DNA of 64,000 bases from Bacteroidota bacterium. Its GTDB lineage: Bacteria > Bacteroidota > Bacteroidia > Chitinophagales > Chitinophagaceae. The stretch is from assembly GCA_030706605.1 (NCBI GenBank), contig JAUZOE010000008.1:1-64000 (forward strand). The letters are read 5' to 3'. Under the pieces are notes generated by a model. The model did not search any database. It was not told the origin of the DNA and saw nothing but the letters and a program-made list of their open reading frames with translations. Within the stretch, counting starts at the first letter, position 1, and each line of letters opens with the position of its first letter. This document shows positions 1 through 8,312 of this stretch, one piece after another. The translations under genes were made by a program, and so were the position numbers.

Positions 1-59
1 CCTTTTAGCAGATCATCCACTAAACAGAAAATTGCTATAATTTTATCTTCATTAAGCAT
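1..59 (-). CDS. Start of a probable IS transposase (cut by window edge)
   Basis: Reading leftward from an ATG at 59-57 gives about 19 codons (MLNEDKIIAIFCLVDDLLK) open to the window edge. This resembles the N-terminus of IS982-type transposases of Bacteroidota, which begin with a short acidic start followed by K-I-x-x-I-F-x-x-D-D. The upstream stretch up to about 132 would then be the element's left end; AGCAACTTGGGT at 121-132 reads ACCCAAGTTGCT in the other direction and could be a terminal repeat. Only 19 residues are visible, so family assignment is tentative. Confidence 0.4.
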   Translation of the reverse strand, partial: MLNEDKIIAIFCLVDDLLK

Positions 60-208
60 CGGTAAAGATTTTTTAAGTGTCGTAACTCAAAATTATTCTT
101 TATCGATGTCCTTTTTAATTAGCAACTTGGGTTAATTAAATATTTAAACTTTGGATGGAAACATTAATTTGTACCAAAAATTATTTTCAAAACTCCAGCA
201 GGTATTAA

Positions 209-817
209 ATGAACAACCAGGATACCATAAAAGCAAACAGCTATTTTATTATCAACAAGCCCTGCAATATGGTATCACAATTTGTGAGCCCACATAAAGT
301 TGGTTTACTTGGCGATCTTGATTATCGCTTTCCTGAGGGCACACATGCTATCGGCAGGTTAGACAATCATTCAGAAGGCTTATTAATATTGACAACCAAT
401 AAAGATGTAACCCGGCTATTATTTTCCGGCGGCACTCCTCATAAAAGAGTTTACCTGGTACAGGTCAATAATTTATTGAGCGAAGAAAGCCTTCAAATAT
501 TAAGAACCGGTGTTTCCATTCGTATTGAAGGAGGCAACAACTACCTGACTCCTGCGAGTGATGTAGATATAGTTGACCATCCGGAAAAGATTTATCCATA
601 TATTGAGTCATCGGAGCAATTTGGAATTCATACATGGCTGCTAATAACTTTATTTGAAGGAAAACACCGACAGGTTAGAAAAATGATGGCAGCGGTTCGT
701 CATCGTTGCAAACGGTTAATAAGAGTAAGCATTGAAGACCTCCTTTTAAAGGACCTGCAACCCGGTTGCGTAAAAGAAATTGAGGAAGATGATTTTTTTA
801 CAAAATTAAAAATTTAA
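209..817 (+). CDS. rluE: 23S rRNA pseudouridine synthase, RluE-like
   Basis: A 202-residue enzyme of the RsuA/RluB/RluE family that isomerises a uridine in 23S rRNA. The catalytic block is HAIGRLDNHSEGLLILTTN near residues 46-64, with the catalytic Asp in GRLD. The C-terminal motif ITLFEGKHRQVRKMM is typical of the family. The protein begins directly with the catalytic domain and lacks an N-terminal S4 RNA-binding domain, as in RluE. The start at 209 places YFIINKP close to the N-terminus as expected. It stands alone on the plus strand and converges with the minus-strand catabolic operon beyond. Confidence 0.85.
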   Translation: MNNQDTIKANSYFIINKPCNMVSQFVSPHKVGLLGDLDYRFPEGTHAIGRLDNHSEGLLILTTNKDVTRLLFSGGTPHKRVYLVQVNNLLSEESLQILRTGVSIRIEGGNNYLTPASDVDIVDHPEKIYPYIESSEQFGIHTWLLITLFEGKHRQVRKMMAAVRHRCKRLIRVSIEDLLLKDLQPGCVKEIEEDDFFTKLKI

Positions 818-863
818 CAGAATAAGAACCAGGAGGGGAAAAAGGTAGATTAAACATTCCTTA

Positions 864-2228
864 TTATCCTCTCAGATGCCAGGCCTTAGGTTTCACAAAT
901 GCACGTAACCCTGCATGTGAAAGCGTAACTCCAAATCCAGAATGTTTTCTTCCACTCCAGGGAAGGGCTGCACTTACCCTATCGCAGCAATTCCAGTAAC
1001 CGCTGCCAGAATTTATTTGTCTTAAAATATTTTCAGCTCTTGCTCTATCTGTACTATAAACTGAAGCGGTTAATCCATATTCCGTATCCTGCATTAATTG
1101 CATTGCCTCTTCATCACTATTTACTTTCATAATGCCGATAATAGGCCCGAACGATTCTTCTTTCATGACAAGCATTTCATTGGTAACATTTGTTAGGATA
1201 GTTGGCTCAAAATAATAACCACTTCCTTCTATTCGTTTACCTCCTGTTACAATATTGGCCCCCTTTTGTAGAGCATCTTTAACTTGATCTTCCAAAACAT
1301 TAAGTTGTTCTTTTCTTGTAAGAGAACCAAAATAAATTCCTTCTTCTGTTGGTAATCCTATCTTCCATGATTGCACTTCTTTCACAAACTCATCAAGATA
1401 TTGATCATAGATTTTTTCATTCACATAAATTCTTTCTACAGAACAGCAGCTTTGGCCATTGTTATAAAAGGCCCCATCCGCAGTGCCAGCCGCAATAGAT
1501 TTAATATCTGCTACATCGTCTGCTACATACAATGGATCTTTACCGCCCAATTCACATTGACATGGAACCATTTTAGCGGCTACCTTTTCAAAAATATATT
1601 TCCCGGTTTTATAAGATCCTGTAAAAAAATACCCATCAAATGGTAATTCAAGCAATAATTCTCCAACTTCCTTTGCTCCAATTGCTACATGAAAAACATT
1701 TTCATGCAATCCTGCCTTTTGTAATAGCTTTTCAATTTCCAATGCTGTAAGCGTAGCATATTCCGAAGGCTTATACATAACTGTATTTCCTGCTAACAGG
1801 GCAGGCACAAACACGTTCACTCCTACAAGGTAAGGATAATTCCAGGCCGAGATATTGCAAATAGTTCCTAAGGGCTCATAAGAAATTTTTTCTTCCAGGC
1901 CCTGTTCAAGATTCATAATTTCATCTGATAAATATTTTTCAGCATTTCCCGTAAGCCATTGGATACGGCTAACAGCACCATTAATTTCATTACGGGATTG
2001 CTGCAAAGGTTTACCAACCTCGCTTGTAAGCGTAAGCGCAAGGTGTTCTATATTTTCCTTAAGCAGAGTAGAAAATTGTTGCAAAATTGTTACCCTTTCT
2101 GCCAATAAAACGCTTTGCCATTCCGGCTGAGCAGCTTGCAATGTTTGAAACTTTTCTTGTATACTTGTCTTTGTATCTTCTTCAATTTCCCTGAGAAGCT
2201 CTTCTGTCGCGGGATTAATGATTTTCAT
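864..2228 (-). CDS. NAD(P)-dependent aldehyde dehydrogenase
   Basis: A 454-residue aldehyde dehydrogenase, last gene of the five-gene operon. Visible motifs are the general-base Glu in CELGGKDPLYV, the catalytic Cys in NNGQSCCSVERIY and the C-terminal ESFGPIIGI. These are standard for class I ALDH folds oxidising an aldehyde to an acid with NAD(P)+. It lies only 10 bp after the stop of the amidotransferase-type hydrolase, so the two are surely co-transcribed. With a gamma-glutamyl ligase and an alcohol dehydrogenase upstream, the likely substrate is a gamma-glutamylated aldehyde such as gamma-glutamylaminoacetaldehyde. That is inference; succinate-semialdehyde-type activity is the alternative. 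Confidence 0.9.
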   Translation of the reverse strand: MKIINPATEELLREIEEDTKTSIQEKFQTLQAAQPEWQSVLLAERVTILQQFSTLLKENIEHLALTLTSEVGKPLQQSRNEINGAVSRIQWLTGNAEKYLSDEIMNLEQGLEEKISYEPLGTICNISAWNYPYLVGVNVFVPALLAGNTVMYKPSEYATLTALEIEKLLQKAGLHENVFHVAIGAKEVGELLLELPFDGYFFTGSYKTGKYIFEKVAAKMVPCQCELGGKDPLYVADDVADIKSIAAGTADGAFYNNGQSCCSVERIYVNEKIYDQYLDEFVKEVQSWKIGLPTEEGIYFGSLTRKEQLNVLEDQVKDALQKGANIVTGGKRIEGSGYYFEPTILTNVTNEMLVMKEESFGPIIGIMKVNSDEEAMQLMQDTEYGLTASVYSTDRARAENILRQINSGSGYWNCCDRVSAALPWSGRKHSGFGVTLSHAGLRAFVKPKAWHLRG

Positions 2229-2238
2229 AAATTACTTA

Positions 2239-2943
2239 TTAAATGGTTTGTTGAACAACGTCTAAAAAACTGTCTTTAATTTTTTTTGAAAAAACACTTT
2301 TCTTGTCTTTCATTCTCTCCGGATGCCACTGTACAAGCATCAGGAATGATTTTCCTTCCGGATATCTTCTTTCCATTCCTTCAATAATTCCATCCGGCGA
2401 AAATGCATTTACGACAAGACCCAATCCCGGCATATCCGCTCCCTGGTGATGGGCACTGTTTATTACGCCCTTTTCTTTACCGATAATTTTATATAAAACT
2501 GAATTAGGATCGATGTCAACAAAATGCTCCCTGTCATTTCCTTCTTCAAATTTTCCATGATTAAATTTTCCAAATGCAGGTATATCTGGAATTAATGTGC
2601 CACCAAAATAAACGTTCACCATCTGAAGCCCTCTGCATATTCCTAATAAAGGTTTTTGAACTTCTTCGGTATGTCTTATAATATTCCATTCAAATTCATC
2701 TCTTTTCTCGTCAATATCTTTCGGATCAACATAAACTAAAAAGTCGGGCTGATTATACAATCTTGGATTGATATCATTTCCACCTGATAAAATAATTCCA
2801 TCACATCTTTCAACCTCCTTAAAATTATCCAGGTGATAACTCAATTTAATTATTTCTATTCCCGGCTCATCTTTAATCCAGTTTTCATAGTTAAAATATT
2901 TAGAGCCTTCGCTTATTCCGATAACTATATTTTTCATTTTCAC
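2239..2943 (-). CDS. Class I glutamine amidotransferase-like gamma-glutamyl hydrolase (PuuD-type)
   Basis: A 234-residue member of peptidase family C26. The nucleophile is in LLGICRGLQMVN (Cys about residue 98), and the His and Glu of the triad lie in QWHPERM near the C-terminus. PuuD in putrescine catabolism and IpuF in isopropylamine catabolism are of this fold and free the acid product from glutamate. No synthetase domain is attached, so it acts as a hydrolase rather than an ammonia donor. It starts 26 bp after the alcohol dehydrogenase stop and ends 10 bp before the ALDH. In this operon it probably releases glutamate from the final gamma-glutamyl acid. Confidence 0.85.
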   Translation of the reverse strand: MKMKNIVIGISEGSKYFNYENWIKDEPGIEIIKLSYHLDNFKEVERCDGIILSGGNDINPRLYNQPDFLVYVDPKDIDEKRDEFEWNIIRHTEEVQKPLLGICRGLQMVNVYFGGTLIPDIPAFGKFNHGKFEEGNDREHFVDIDPNSVLYKIIGKEKGVINSAHHQGADMPGLGLVVNAFSPDGIIEGMERRYPEGKSFLMLVQWHPERMKDKKSVFSKKIKDSFLDVVQQTI

Positions 2944-2969
2944 ATATTTTAATAAGAATAATTATTCCC

Positions 2970-4118
2970 TTAAAAAGCATTTAAATATAATTGCTTAAAA
3001 TCTTCCCTAGTAACAGGTTTTGGATTATTGGGATGAGCAAAATCTGCAATAGCAAGGTCTGCCAGTGCTTCGATATGTTCTTCTTTAACACCAATATCTT
3101 TAAGATGATGCGGTATGTTTATTTTATCATTTAGGTCATGTAAATATTGGATAACCCCCTCACCTGTTTCATCCTTTAATTCAAGCGTCCTTGCTATGCG
3201 TTTAAATTTATGCTCAAAGCCTTCAATATTAAATTGCATTCCATAAGGAATATTTACTGCATTGGCTAACCCATGATGCGTATCCAGTAATGAGGATAGT
3301 GGATGTGCTAATGAATGAACTACCCCTAATCCTTTTTGAAAGGCAACAGCTCCCATCAAAGAAGCTATGAGCATCTTACTTCTTGATTCAAGATCAGGTT
3401 TGTTCACCGCTTTTTCAAGTGATTGGTTAATTAAGGAAATGCCTTCCAATGCAATTCCATCACACATCGGATGAATCATATTTACCAGGAAAGCTTCCAT
3501 ATTATGAGTCAATGCATCCATACCGGTAGCGGCAGTAATAAAAGGAGGTAATTCCATTGTCAATAACGGATCTACAAAAACAATTTTAGCCAACAACTTT
3601 GGAGAGAAAAGTATTTTCTTCTGATGTGTTACTTCATCGGAAATGATTGCACTCCGTCCCACTTCACTTCCTGTACCTGCCGTAGTCGGAATCGTAATAA
3701 AGTGCGGAACATCGTTGGTCACATACACATCGCCACCAATCAAATCATCATACTTAAAAAGGTCTTCCCGGTGATTTACCCTCAACACAATTGCCCTTGA
3801 AACGTCCAAAGCTGCTCCACCTCCTATTCCTACAATAGAATCCCGATGAGTTGCATCATAAATATCGGTGCCCTTATACACATCAGGCCTGACAGGGTTT
3901 TTATGAATATCACTAAATACTTCTGTTGAAATATTGTTCTTTTTAAGATCAGCAATAATTTCTTTAAAAAAATCCAGTTGTGCCACGTTTGGGTCTGTAA
4001 CTATAAGGGGATTTGATAAATGATTCTTTAGTAAATAATCCCCTAATTCTTTGCTGGATCCGGCCCCAAACCGAATGGTGGTTGGGAAATTATATTGATA
4101 AATTTTATTGAAGTTCAT
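2970..4118 (-). CDS. Iron-containing alcohol dehydrogenase
   Basis: A 382-residue group III (Fe-dependent) alcohol dehydrogenase. The N-terminal NAD-binding region carries GIGGGAALDVSRAI. PTTAGTGSEVGRSAI is the family signature. Metal ligands are visible as the Asp/His of GMDALTHNMEAF, the His residues of VVHSLAHPLSS and the His pair of DTHHGLANA. Its place between a gamma-glutamyl ligase and an ALDH matches the gene set for gamma-glutamylated amino alcohols, where the hydroxyl is oxidised first. The putrescine route uses the FAD oxidase PuuB at this step instead. The gap to the ligase gene is 81 bp, the widest in the operon. Confidence 0.9.
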   Translation of the reverse strand: MNFNKIYQYNFPTTIRFGAGSSKELGDYLLKNHLSNPLIVTDPNVAQLDFFKEIIADLKKNNISTEVFSDIHKNPVRPDVYKGTDIYDATHRDSIVGIGGGAALDVSRAIVLRVNHREDLFKYDDLIGGDVYVTNDVPHFITIPTTAGTGSEVGRSAIISDEVTHQKKILFSPKLLAKIVFVDPLLTMELPPFITAATGMDALTHNMEAFLVNMIHPMCDGIALEGISLINQSLEKAVNKPDLESRSKMLIASLMGAVAFQKGLGVVHSLAHPLSSLLDTHHGLANAVNIPYGMQFNIEGFEHKFKRIARTLELKDETGEGVIQYLHDLNDKINIPHHLKDIGVKEEHIEALADLAIADFAHPNNPKPVTREDFKQLYLNAF

Positions 4119-4199
4119 GCAGAAAAGTTGAATGTTTTTTAATGTGTTACGAATTTTAATTTTTTTATTGATAAAACCGACAATTCCGGTTTCATAAAA

Positions 4200-5558
4200 T
4201 TATATGAGCTCAAAATATCTTCTATATTCCCAATCAGTAACAGCTTTCAAATGCTGTTTCCATTCCCATTCACGGGTCTGGACAAAGTGTTCAACAAATT
4301 CTTCGCCTAATATTTCTTTTGCTACAGCCGATTGCTTCATCATTTGTGTAGCTTCATGTAAAGTAGCCGGAAGTGTTCCATTTGAATAATCTTTATAGCC
4401 ATTTCCGATAGTAGCAGGCTTTTTTAATTTTAATTTATTTTTTATCCCATACAATCCAGAGGCCAATGAAGCAGCCATGGCCAAATATGGATTTACATCT
4501 GAACCAATCACTCTTGTTTCTAACCTGCAAGACTTATTACCTGCTGATAGCACACGCAATGCAACGGTTCGGTTATCCACTCCCCAGGTAAGCGTTGTGG
4601 GGGCCCAGGCACCTTCTACCAATCGTTTGTAACTATTTATAACAGGTGCAAACATGGGTAATATATAAGGTAGGCAATACAATTGACCTGCGATATAATT
4701 CTTCATCAGGCTACTCATCTTCATTGAGTCCTTTTCATTATAAAAAAGATTCTTTTGTCCCTTTATATCCCAAAGACTTTGATGCACATGCCCCCCGCAG
4801 CCGGGAAGATTTTCATTGATCTTTGCCATAAATGTAGCCATACATCCATGCCTGTACGCAATTTCTTTCACAGATGTCTTGAATAAGACAGCCCGGTCAG
4901 CTGCTTCTACCATCTCAGAATAGTTAATCGCTGCTTCATAAGTCCCCGGTCCTGTTTCTGTATGCAAACCTTCAATAGGAATATTAAATTTTCCAAGCAA
5001 CTCAAACAAATCCGTGAAATAGGGATTTTGCAATGAGCTCCTGAGAATTGAATATCCAAACATCCCCGGTGTAAGTGGGGTAAGGTTTTTAAATTGTTTA
5101 TCATGGATGCTCTGTGGAGTTTCAGCAAAATTGTACCACTCAAATTCCTGCGCAAAATAGGGCAAGAAGCCTTCCTTATTGGCATCATTTAAAACTTTCT
5201 TTAACAATTGTCTTGGGCACACAGAAGATGGTTTCCCTTTTTTATCAATCATTTCTCCGAGGAAAAAAGGAACATCATTCTCCCATGGAATCTTTCTAAA
5301 AGTTGACAAATCGATTTTAGCAGGCGCATCAGGATACCCGGTATGCCAACCGGTAAAAGCCACATTATCATAAGCCACATCATTTGAATCCCAACCAAAA
5401 ATCACATCACAAAAACTTGTATTACTATCAATTCCTAAAAGAAATTTCTCCGAGGAAATATATTTTCCACGCAGTATCCCATCTATATCAGTAAACGCAA
5501 TTTTCACTTTTCCGGAAGGATGATCTTTTACGTATTGAATGATTTCATCTTTGTTCAT
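4200..5558 (-). CDS. Glutamine synthetase-like gamma-glutamylamine ligase (PuuA/GlnA4-type)
   Basis: A 452-residue protein of the glutamine synthetase fold. The N-terminal grasp domain holds KVKIAFTDIDGILRGKY. The catalytic domain carries GCGGHVHQSLWD, the ATP/metal region, and the arginine-rich NRTVALRVLSAGNKSCRLETR. The length and the divergent N-terminus match PuuA and GlnA-paralogue ligases that couple glutamate to amines with ATP rather than true glutamine synthetase. It lies 34 bp after an ethanolamine-permease-like gene. The acceptor amine is inferred to be ethanolamine or a related amino alcohol. A role as housekeeping glutamine synthetase is unlikely given the operon. Confidence 0.85.
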   Translation of the reverse strand: MNKDEIIQYVKDHPSGKVKIAFTDIDGILRGKYISSEKFLLGIDSNTSFCDVIFGWDSNDVAYDNVAFTGWHTGYPDAPAKIDLSTFRKIPWENDVPFFLGEMIDKKGKPSSVCPRQLLKKVLNDANKEGFLPYFAQEFEWYNFAETPQSIHDKQFKNLTPLTPGMFGYSILRSSLQNPYFTDLFELLGKFNIPIEGLHTETGPGTYEAAINYSEMVEAADRAVLFKTSVKEIAYRHGCMATFMAKINENLPGCGGHVHQSLWDIKGQKNLFYNEKDSMKMSSLMKNYIAGQLYCLPYILPMFAPVINSYKRLVEGAWAPTTLTWGVDNRTVALRVLSAGNKSCRLETRVIGSDVNPYLAMAASLASGLYGIKNKLKLKKPATIGNGYKDYSNGTLPATLHEATQMMKQSAVAKEILGEEFVEHFVQTREWEWKQHLKAVTDWEYRRYFELI

Positions 5559-5592
5559 ATATCTTTTTTAATCAAAAAATTTTATAACAAAT

Positions 5593-6918
5593 TTATACTT
5601 CTTTACTTTTAAAAATCTTAAAAGCTCCATAACAAATACCCATTATCACAAAATAAATAATTGCCAGGTCCCGGTTAAAAATTACCATAGCAATAAAAGA
5701 AACGATTGCAATCACTAATGCCGTGACCGGAAAGAAAGGAAACATTGGCACTTTAAAAGGCCGCTCCAACTGAGGCTCTTTTTTTCTTAGTTGCAATTGC
5801 GATATCATAGAAATGATATATAACGTTAATGCACCAAATACTGAAATGGTAATAATCTCAGCAGTTTTACCTGTAAGTAAGGCTACAATTCCTATCCCCA
5901 TATTTACCAGCAATGCATTGGAAGGCGTTTGAAATTTTGGATGAATTTTGCCAATAAAAGAAGGAGCAAATTTTACTCTGCCAAATTCGAAGACTGATCT
6001 TCCTGCTGCCAAAATAATTCCATGAAAAGATGCTACCAATCCAAATAAACCTACTGTAATAAGCAAATGATACAAGACATGATTACTTCCTACAATATGG
6101 CTCAAAGCAAGTGGTAAAGGGGAATCTGAAGTAGTACCATCCGCTTTATAAACAATGGCTTCCCACCCGGCCACACCAACTGATGACGCAAATGTCAGTA
6201 TACATAAAATCACCAGGGTAAGGATAGCAGAACCAAATCCTATTAGGATCGTTCGCTGGGGATTGATAGCTTCTTCCGCCACATTAGCAACACCTTCTAT
6301 AGCCAGGAAAAACCATATAGCAAAAGGAATTGCGGCAAAAATTCCCTGCCATCCATGAGGCAATGCATTGTGCTGCAAATTTTTAAAATCAAAATGAGGA
6401 ATAGTAATCCCTGTAAATAATAATAATTCACCGACGGCTAAAATAGTAATGACCAATTCAAACATAGCCGCAGCCTTTACACCGTAAATATTCAACCCTG
6501 TAAATAATACATATCCAAAAATCGCAATAGCAATGATAGGGATTTGCGGAAAAAATAAATTAAAATAAGCGCCAATTGCAAATGCAATGGCAGGCGGAGC
6601 AAAAATAAATTCAATATTCTGTGCCATGCCGGCAACAAAGCCCATGTCTTTGCCAAGAGCCCTGTTTGCATAGTCAAAAGCCCCTCCTGCTTTAGGTATA
6701 GCACATGCCAGTTCAGCATAACTGAATGTAAATGTTACATACATTATAGTGATGAAAAAAGTAGCTATCGCTAACCCCAGGGTGCCCCCCTCCGCGAGTC
6801 CTAAGTTCCAGCCGAAGTACATCCCTGAAATAACATAACCCACACCAAGCCCCCACAACATAACAGGAGTAAGGGTGCGCTTTAATTCATTAGGAGGAGT
6901 TTTTGGTAACAGAGGCAT
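5593..6918 (-). CDS. APC-family permease, ethanolamine-permease-like
   Basis: A 441-residue APC transporter with about 12 hydrophobic segments and first gene of the operon. The N-terminus LWGLGVGYVISGMYFGWNLG, then TFSYAELACAIPKAGGAFDY and GMAQNIEFIFAPPAIAFAIG, closely resembles ethanolamine permeases (Eat/EutP type) of proteobacteria. The same family also holds amino acid permeases, so the substrate is a strong suggestion rather than proof. The start codon lies six bases from a 41-bp palindrome that may control expression of the whole operon. The ribosome-binding site before the start is weak, as is common in Bacteroidota. Confidence 0.85.
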   Translation of the reverse strand: MPLLPKTPPNELKRTLTPVMLWGLGVGYVISGMYFGWNLGLAEGGTLGLAIATFFITIMYVTFTFSYAELACAIPKAGGAFDYANRALGKDMGFVAGMAQNIEFIFAPPAIAFAIGAYFNLFFPQIPIIAIAIFGYVLFTGLNIYGVKAAAMFELVITILAVGELLLFTGITIPHFDFKNLQHNALPHGWQGIFAAIPFAIWFFLAIEGVANVAEEAINPQRTILIGFGSAILTLVILCILTFASSVGVAGWEAIVYKADGTTSDSPLPLALSHIVGSNHVLYHLLITVGLFGLVASFHGIILAAGRSVFEFGRVKFAPSFIGKIHPKFQTPSNALLVNMGIGIVALLTGKTAEIITISVFGALTLYIISMISQLQLRKKEPQLERPFKVPMFPFFPVTALVIAIVSFIAMVIFNRDLAIIYFVIMGICYGAFKIFKSKEV

Positions 6919-6924
6919 CTTATC

Positions 6925-6965
6925 TTAATGTTTAATTAATATTTGCAATATTAATTAAACATTAA
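6925..6965. promoter_or_regulatory. 19-bp perfect inverted repeat before the amine-catabolism operon
   Basis: The left arm TTAATGTTTAATTAATATT (6925-6943) and its exact complement (6947-6965) are separated by the three bases TGC. It lies six bases before the permease start codon. It could be an operator for a repressor or activator, or form an mRNA hairpin near the translation start. No regulator gene is adjacent. The arms are very AT-rich, but 19 matched pairs are not expected by chance in one intergenic region. Confidence 0.6.
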
Positions 6966-7183
6966 ATCAAAATATTAAACTTTTAATCCTTTTAGAAAAA
7001 AATTACATTATTGGGGAATAATTTCTATTACTGATTACTGATGTTATATTTATTATTTAAATAAGGATAATATTTACATTAATGAGGATGCATAGGCTAC
7101 TACTGAACTATATACCAGAATTAATCAGTTCAGTAATATCGGAATTTCTATTAATTTTCTAAAACAGATTGGCAACGCCTTGT

Positions 7184-7191
7184 TATATTTG
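7184..7191 (+). promoter_or_regulatory. Bacteroidota-type -7 promoter element
   Basis: TATATTTG matches TAnnTTTG and lies 21 bp before the start codon of the secreted DUF6263-like gene. ATTGG around 7169 may serve as a degenerate -33 element. The spacing leaves a short leader with an A-rich stretch before ATG. Confidence 0.55.
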
Positions 7192-7212
7192 TCATTCAAA
7201 AATTAAAAAATT

Positions 7213-8052
7213 ATGAAAAAAATCATACTAATCACAACTGCTTCATTGTTTAGCGGCACAATACTTTTCGCACAAAATAACAATGCTTTAAATCTTAAAA
7301 AAGGACAAAAATATTTGGTAGAAAACAAAGTATCTACCAAAAGCTCAACTAAAATGCAAGGCCAGGAAATGGAAGCTAATGCGGATGTAACTTCTACCTA
7401 TAGCATTGAAGTGAACGATTTAGTTGACAACAATTATAATCTTACCAATACTGTAACGGGTGTAAAAATGAATATGTCCCAAATGGGGCAGGAAATGAAT
7501 TTTGACTCCGAAAAAAAGGAAGATATTGATGGGCCAATCGGCAGTGCATTAAAAGAATACATCAACCAACCCAAAAAAGTGGTTATTGATAAATCGGGCA
7601 AATTAATCCCTCAACAAAATGATGATTCTTCAGAAGAAACCAATATGGTGGCAAAACAATTAGGCAATTTTGAAGCTACAGGGTATGGAGCCGATATGGC
7701 TTTCGAATCATTACCCCAAGATTTAAAAGCGGGTTCCACCTGGACTTTGAAAACAGATAATGATGGCATTTCAAAATCAACCACTTATTTAGTAAAAGAA
7801 ATCAATGGAAATATGGCAACTATTGAACTTAATGGCGACATGACTACTGATACCAAAATGGAAAACCAGGGAATGGAAATTACCACAAAAACTACCGGCA
7901 AATTTTCCGGAGAAGAAACAGTTGATATTTCCACGGGGGTTATTCATTCAAATACCTCTACTGTAGATGCATCAGGTATTATTGGCGTAATGGGCCAGGA
8001 ACTTCCAACTTCTTCGAAAATTACTTCTACTACGACAGTGACTATGTTGTAA
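7213..8052 (+). CDS. Secreted DUF6263-like protein
   Basis: A 279-residue protein with a clear signal peptide (MKKIILITTASLF..., predicted cleavage after LFAQ near residue 21). The rest is rich in Thr, Ser and acidic residues with repeated polar beta-strand-like segments and no cysteine. It resembles the DUF6263 group of periplasmic or surface proteins of Bacteroidota, whose function is unknown. It has its own promoter element. Its original terminator has been split by the mobile element that follows, so its transcripts now end, if anywhere, at the hairpin 8147-8175 inside that element. Confidence 0.7.
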   Translation: MKKIILITTASLFSGTILFAQNNNALNLKKGQKYLVENKVSTKSSTKMQGQEMEANADVTSTYSIEVNDLVDNNYNLTNTVTGVKMNMSQMGQEMNFDSEKKEDIDGPIGSALKEYINQPKKVVIDKSGKLIPQQNDDSSEETNMVAKQLGNFEATGYGADMAFESLPQDLKAGSTWTLKTDNDGISKSTTYLVKEINGNMATIELNGDMTTDTKMENQGMEITTKTTGKFSGEETVDISTGVIHSNTSTVDASGIIGVMGQELPTSSKITSTTTVTML

Positions 8053-8078
8053 TCTTTAAAAGGTATTTCTTTATCATT

Positions 8079-8089
8079 AAAGCCCTGCA
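8079..8089 (+). terminator. Left arm of a terminator split by insertion
   Basis: AAAGCCCTGCA (8079-8089) is the exact complement of TGCAGGGCTTT at 13076-13086, which is followed by further T residues to 13089. Rejoined through the shared AAAAAATG they form an 11-bp stem, an A5 loop and a T tail, a textbook intrinsic terminator for the DUF6263-like gene. Neither arm has a perfect local partner. The 5-kb element lies between them. Confidence 0.8.
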
Positions 8090-8096
8090 AAAAATG
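8089..8096 (+). repeat. Left target-site duplication of the 5-kb element
   Basis: AAAAAATG at 8089-8096 recurs at 13070-13077, directly abutting the two terminal inverted repeats. An 8-bp duplication is the size reported for IS1595-family transposition. Confidence 0.8.
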
Positions 8097-8123
8097 GGAT
8101 ATTATATAGAATAAGGGACAAGA
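8097..8123 (+). repeat. Left terminal inverted repeat
   Basis: Twenty-seven bases starting GGATAT and ending AGGGACAA, matching the complement of 13045-13069 apart from one AT dinucleotide insertion and about four mismatches. It immediately follows the AAAAAATG duplication. Confidence 0.8.
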
Positions 8124-8146
8124 TTTAATAACTTATTGAAATATAA

Positions 8147-8175
8147 AGCCTTACACTAAAAATGTAGGGCTTTTT
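8147..8175 (+). terminator. Intrinsic terminator inside the left end of the element
   Basis: AAAGCCTTACA pairs with TGTAGGGCTTT (one G-T pair) and is followed by TTTTTC. It lies 24 bp inside the left inverted repeat and would stop read-through from the host gene into the element. Its stem resembles the split host terminator, which may be coincidence or selection. Confidence 0.7.
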
Positions 8176-8312
8176 CTATTTTAAGCATACCATAACGTAT
8201 AATTATTAGAAATCGAGTACTTTTATTTTAATAGTATTATTAGAAATAGTTTCTAAATTATTTGGTTCGTAATTAGAAATACCATAATTTTGAGTATTAA
8301 TAAACCAATAAT

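Noticed and set aside
4200-5558. Housekeeping glutamine synthetase
   Set aside because: The N-terminus and operon context fit amine ligases such as PuuA/GlnA4 better.
864-6918. Classical putrescine (Puu) pathway
   Set aside because: No PuuB oxidase or PuuE aminotransferase is present; an alcohol dehydrogenase occupies the oxidation step and the permease looks like an ethanolamine carrier.
8079-8175. Pairing of AAAGCCCTGCA (8079) with TGTAGGGCTTT near 8163 as the true terminator
   Set aside because: It needs a long loop and one wobble pair, and the right arm is already used by the closer AAAGCCTTACA. The match to 13076-13086 is perfect and agrees with the target-site duplication.
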